This document shows, piece by piece, positions 38,820 to 39,400 of a stretch of 39,400 nucleotides of DNA. The stretch is from Bog-473 sp964457065 (GTDB taxonomy: Bacteria; Actinomycetota; Acidimicrobiia; Acidimicrobiales; RAAP-2). The notes below the pieces were generated by a model, which saw only the letters and a program-made list of their open reading frames with translations, was not told the origin of the DNA and did not search any database. Made by a program: the position numbers and the translations under genes. Every line of letters begins with the position of its first letter. Positions within the stretch are counted from its first letter, which is position 1. Location of the stretch: NCBI GenBank assembly GCA_964457065.1, contig CAYWDQ010000013.1, forward strand, positions 1 through 39,400, given 5' to 3'.

Positions 38820-39400
38820 CCCCGGTCGGCGAGATGCTCGCCGTACTGCGCCGCCTCGAGCCCGCGCATGGCTTCTCCGAGCCCACGCGACACCTTCGCC
38901 ACGTGCTCCGCGTCCTCGAAGTGCGCCGTCGACTCCACGATCGCGGAGGCCATGCGGGCGGGGTCCGACGACTTGAAGATCCCGGACCCGACGAACACGG
39001 CCTCGGCACCGAGCTGCATGACCAGCGCCGCGTCGGCAGGGGTGGCGATGCCGCCCGCGCAGAACAGCGGCACCGGGAGCTTCCCCGTCGAGTGGATCTC
39101 CTGCACGAGCCCGACCGGTGCGGCGAGCTCCTTGGCCCAGCCGTACACCTCGGCCGAGTCGGCCTGCGTGATGGCCCGGATCGTCCCCAGGATGGCGCGC
39201 AGGTGGCGCACGGCCTCGACGATGTTCCCCGTCCCGGCCTCGCCCTTGGAGCGGATCATCGCCGCGCCCTCGGAGATCCGGCGCAGCGCCTCGCCCAGGT
39301 TGGTGGCACCACACACGAACGGCACGGTGAAGGGCCACTTGTCGATGTGATACGCCTCGTCGGCCGGCGTCAGCACCTCCGACTCGTCGATGAAGTCGAC
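38813..39400 (-). CDS. pdxS: Pyridoxal 5'-phosphate synthase subunit PdxS, 5'-truncated
   Basis: Lyase subunit that builds pyridoxal phosphate from ribose 5-phosphate, glyceraldehyde 3-phosphate and ammonia. The frame is open to the right edge and reads VDFIDESEVLTPADE, a canonical internal PdxS block, so the true start is outside the window. 195 residues are visible. Landmarks are PFVCGATNLGEALRRI, the phosphate/Lys loop MIRSKGEAGTGN (matching the second catalytic Lys region), LPVPLFCAGGIATPADAALVMQLGA and VFVGSGIFKS. It precedes pdxT with a 7-base overlap. Confidence 0.96.
   Translation of the reverse strand, partial: VDFIDESEVLTPADEAYHIDKWPFTVPFVCGATNLGEALRRISEGAAMIRSKGEAGTGNIVEAVRHLRAILGTIRAITQADSAEVYGWAKELAAPVGLVQEIHSTGKLPVPLFCAGGIATPADAALVMQLGAEAVFVGSGIFKSSDPARMASAIVESTAHFEDAEHVAKVSRGLGEAMRGLEAAQYGEHLADRGW

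Overview
The window is a high-GC, gene-dense stretch of actinobacterial chromosome. Many genes start with GTG, and neighbouring genes often share a 4-base GTGA overlap. The gene order is an actinobacterial core cluster: yebC-ruvC-ruvA-ruvB, then yajC-secD-secF-rel-hisS-aspS-rarA, then alaS-ruvX-mltG-aroE. That order, the Thr-rich and Ala/Gly-rich inserts in core proteins, and a secreted protease with 42-residue 'VASDGGIFxYGDA' repeats all point towards Acidimicrobiia or a near relative; this placement is inference. A run of ten N inside alaS shows that the sequence is a draft scaffold, possibly a metagenome assembly.

Layout, left to right. 1-7.2 kb: the 3' part of an FtsW/RodA-type SEDS gene; a convergent aquaporin; a class III alkylsulfatase-like metallo-beta-lactamase protein; a leftward set rodA - DUF151 nuclease - MhuD-like haem-degrading monooxygenase; and an MscS channel divergent from rodA. 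7.2-26.1 kb: about 19 kb read leftward, starting at yajC and ending at aroE. It combines protein export (YajC-SecD-SecF), the stringent response (Rel), tRNA charging (HisRS, AspRS, AlaRS), replication and repair (RarA, RuvX), cell-wall glycan release (MltG) and the shikimate pathway (AroE). A large secreted S53 peptidase is embedded between rarA and alaS. 26.1-31.6 kb: an accessory block between yajC and ruvB, which are often adjacent in actinobacteria. It holds a 650-base gene-free region rich in hairpins, an OmpR-type response regulator, a membrane PAS histidine kinase, and a convergent ABC exporter with a possible 41-codon ORF upstream. 31.6-34.7 kb: the yebC-ruvC-ruvA-ruvB Holliday-junction operon. 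34.7-39.4 kb: a membrane-anchored alpha/beta hydrolase, a DUF222-HNH nuclease, formyltetrahydrofolate deformylase (purU), and pdxT-pdxS for vitamin B6, with pdxS cut by the window edge.

The clearest structure not explained by genes is at 26384-26653. It contains a nested hairpin with a 14-bp perfect outer stem, a 7-bp inner stem and a GCAA tetraloop, preceded by smaller hairpins whose loops repeat a GGGGAA-like sequence. It resembles a structured leader or small RNA and matches no RNA class I can name with confidence. Other points worth checking are a possible assembly misjoin in alaS, a shared divergent promoter of rodA and mscS, a perfect palindrome in front of the haem-degradation gene, and a non-discriminating signature in AspRS. 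I saw no tRNA, rRNA, CRISPR array, transposase or integrase.
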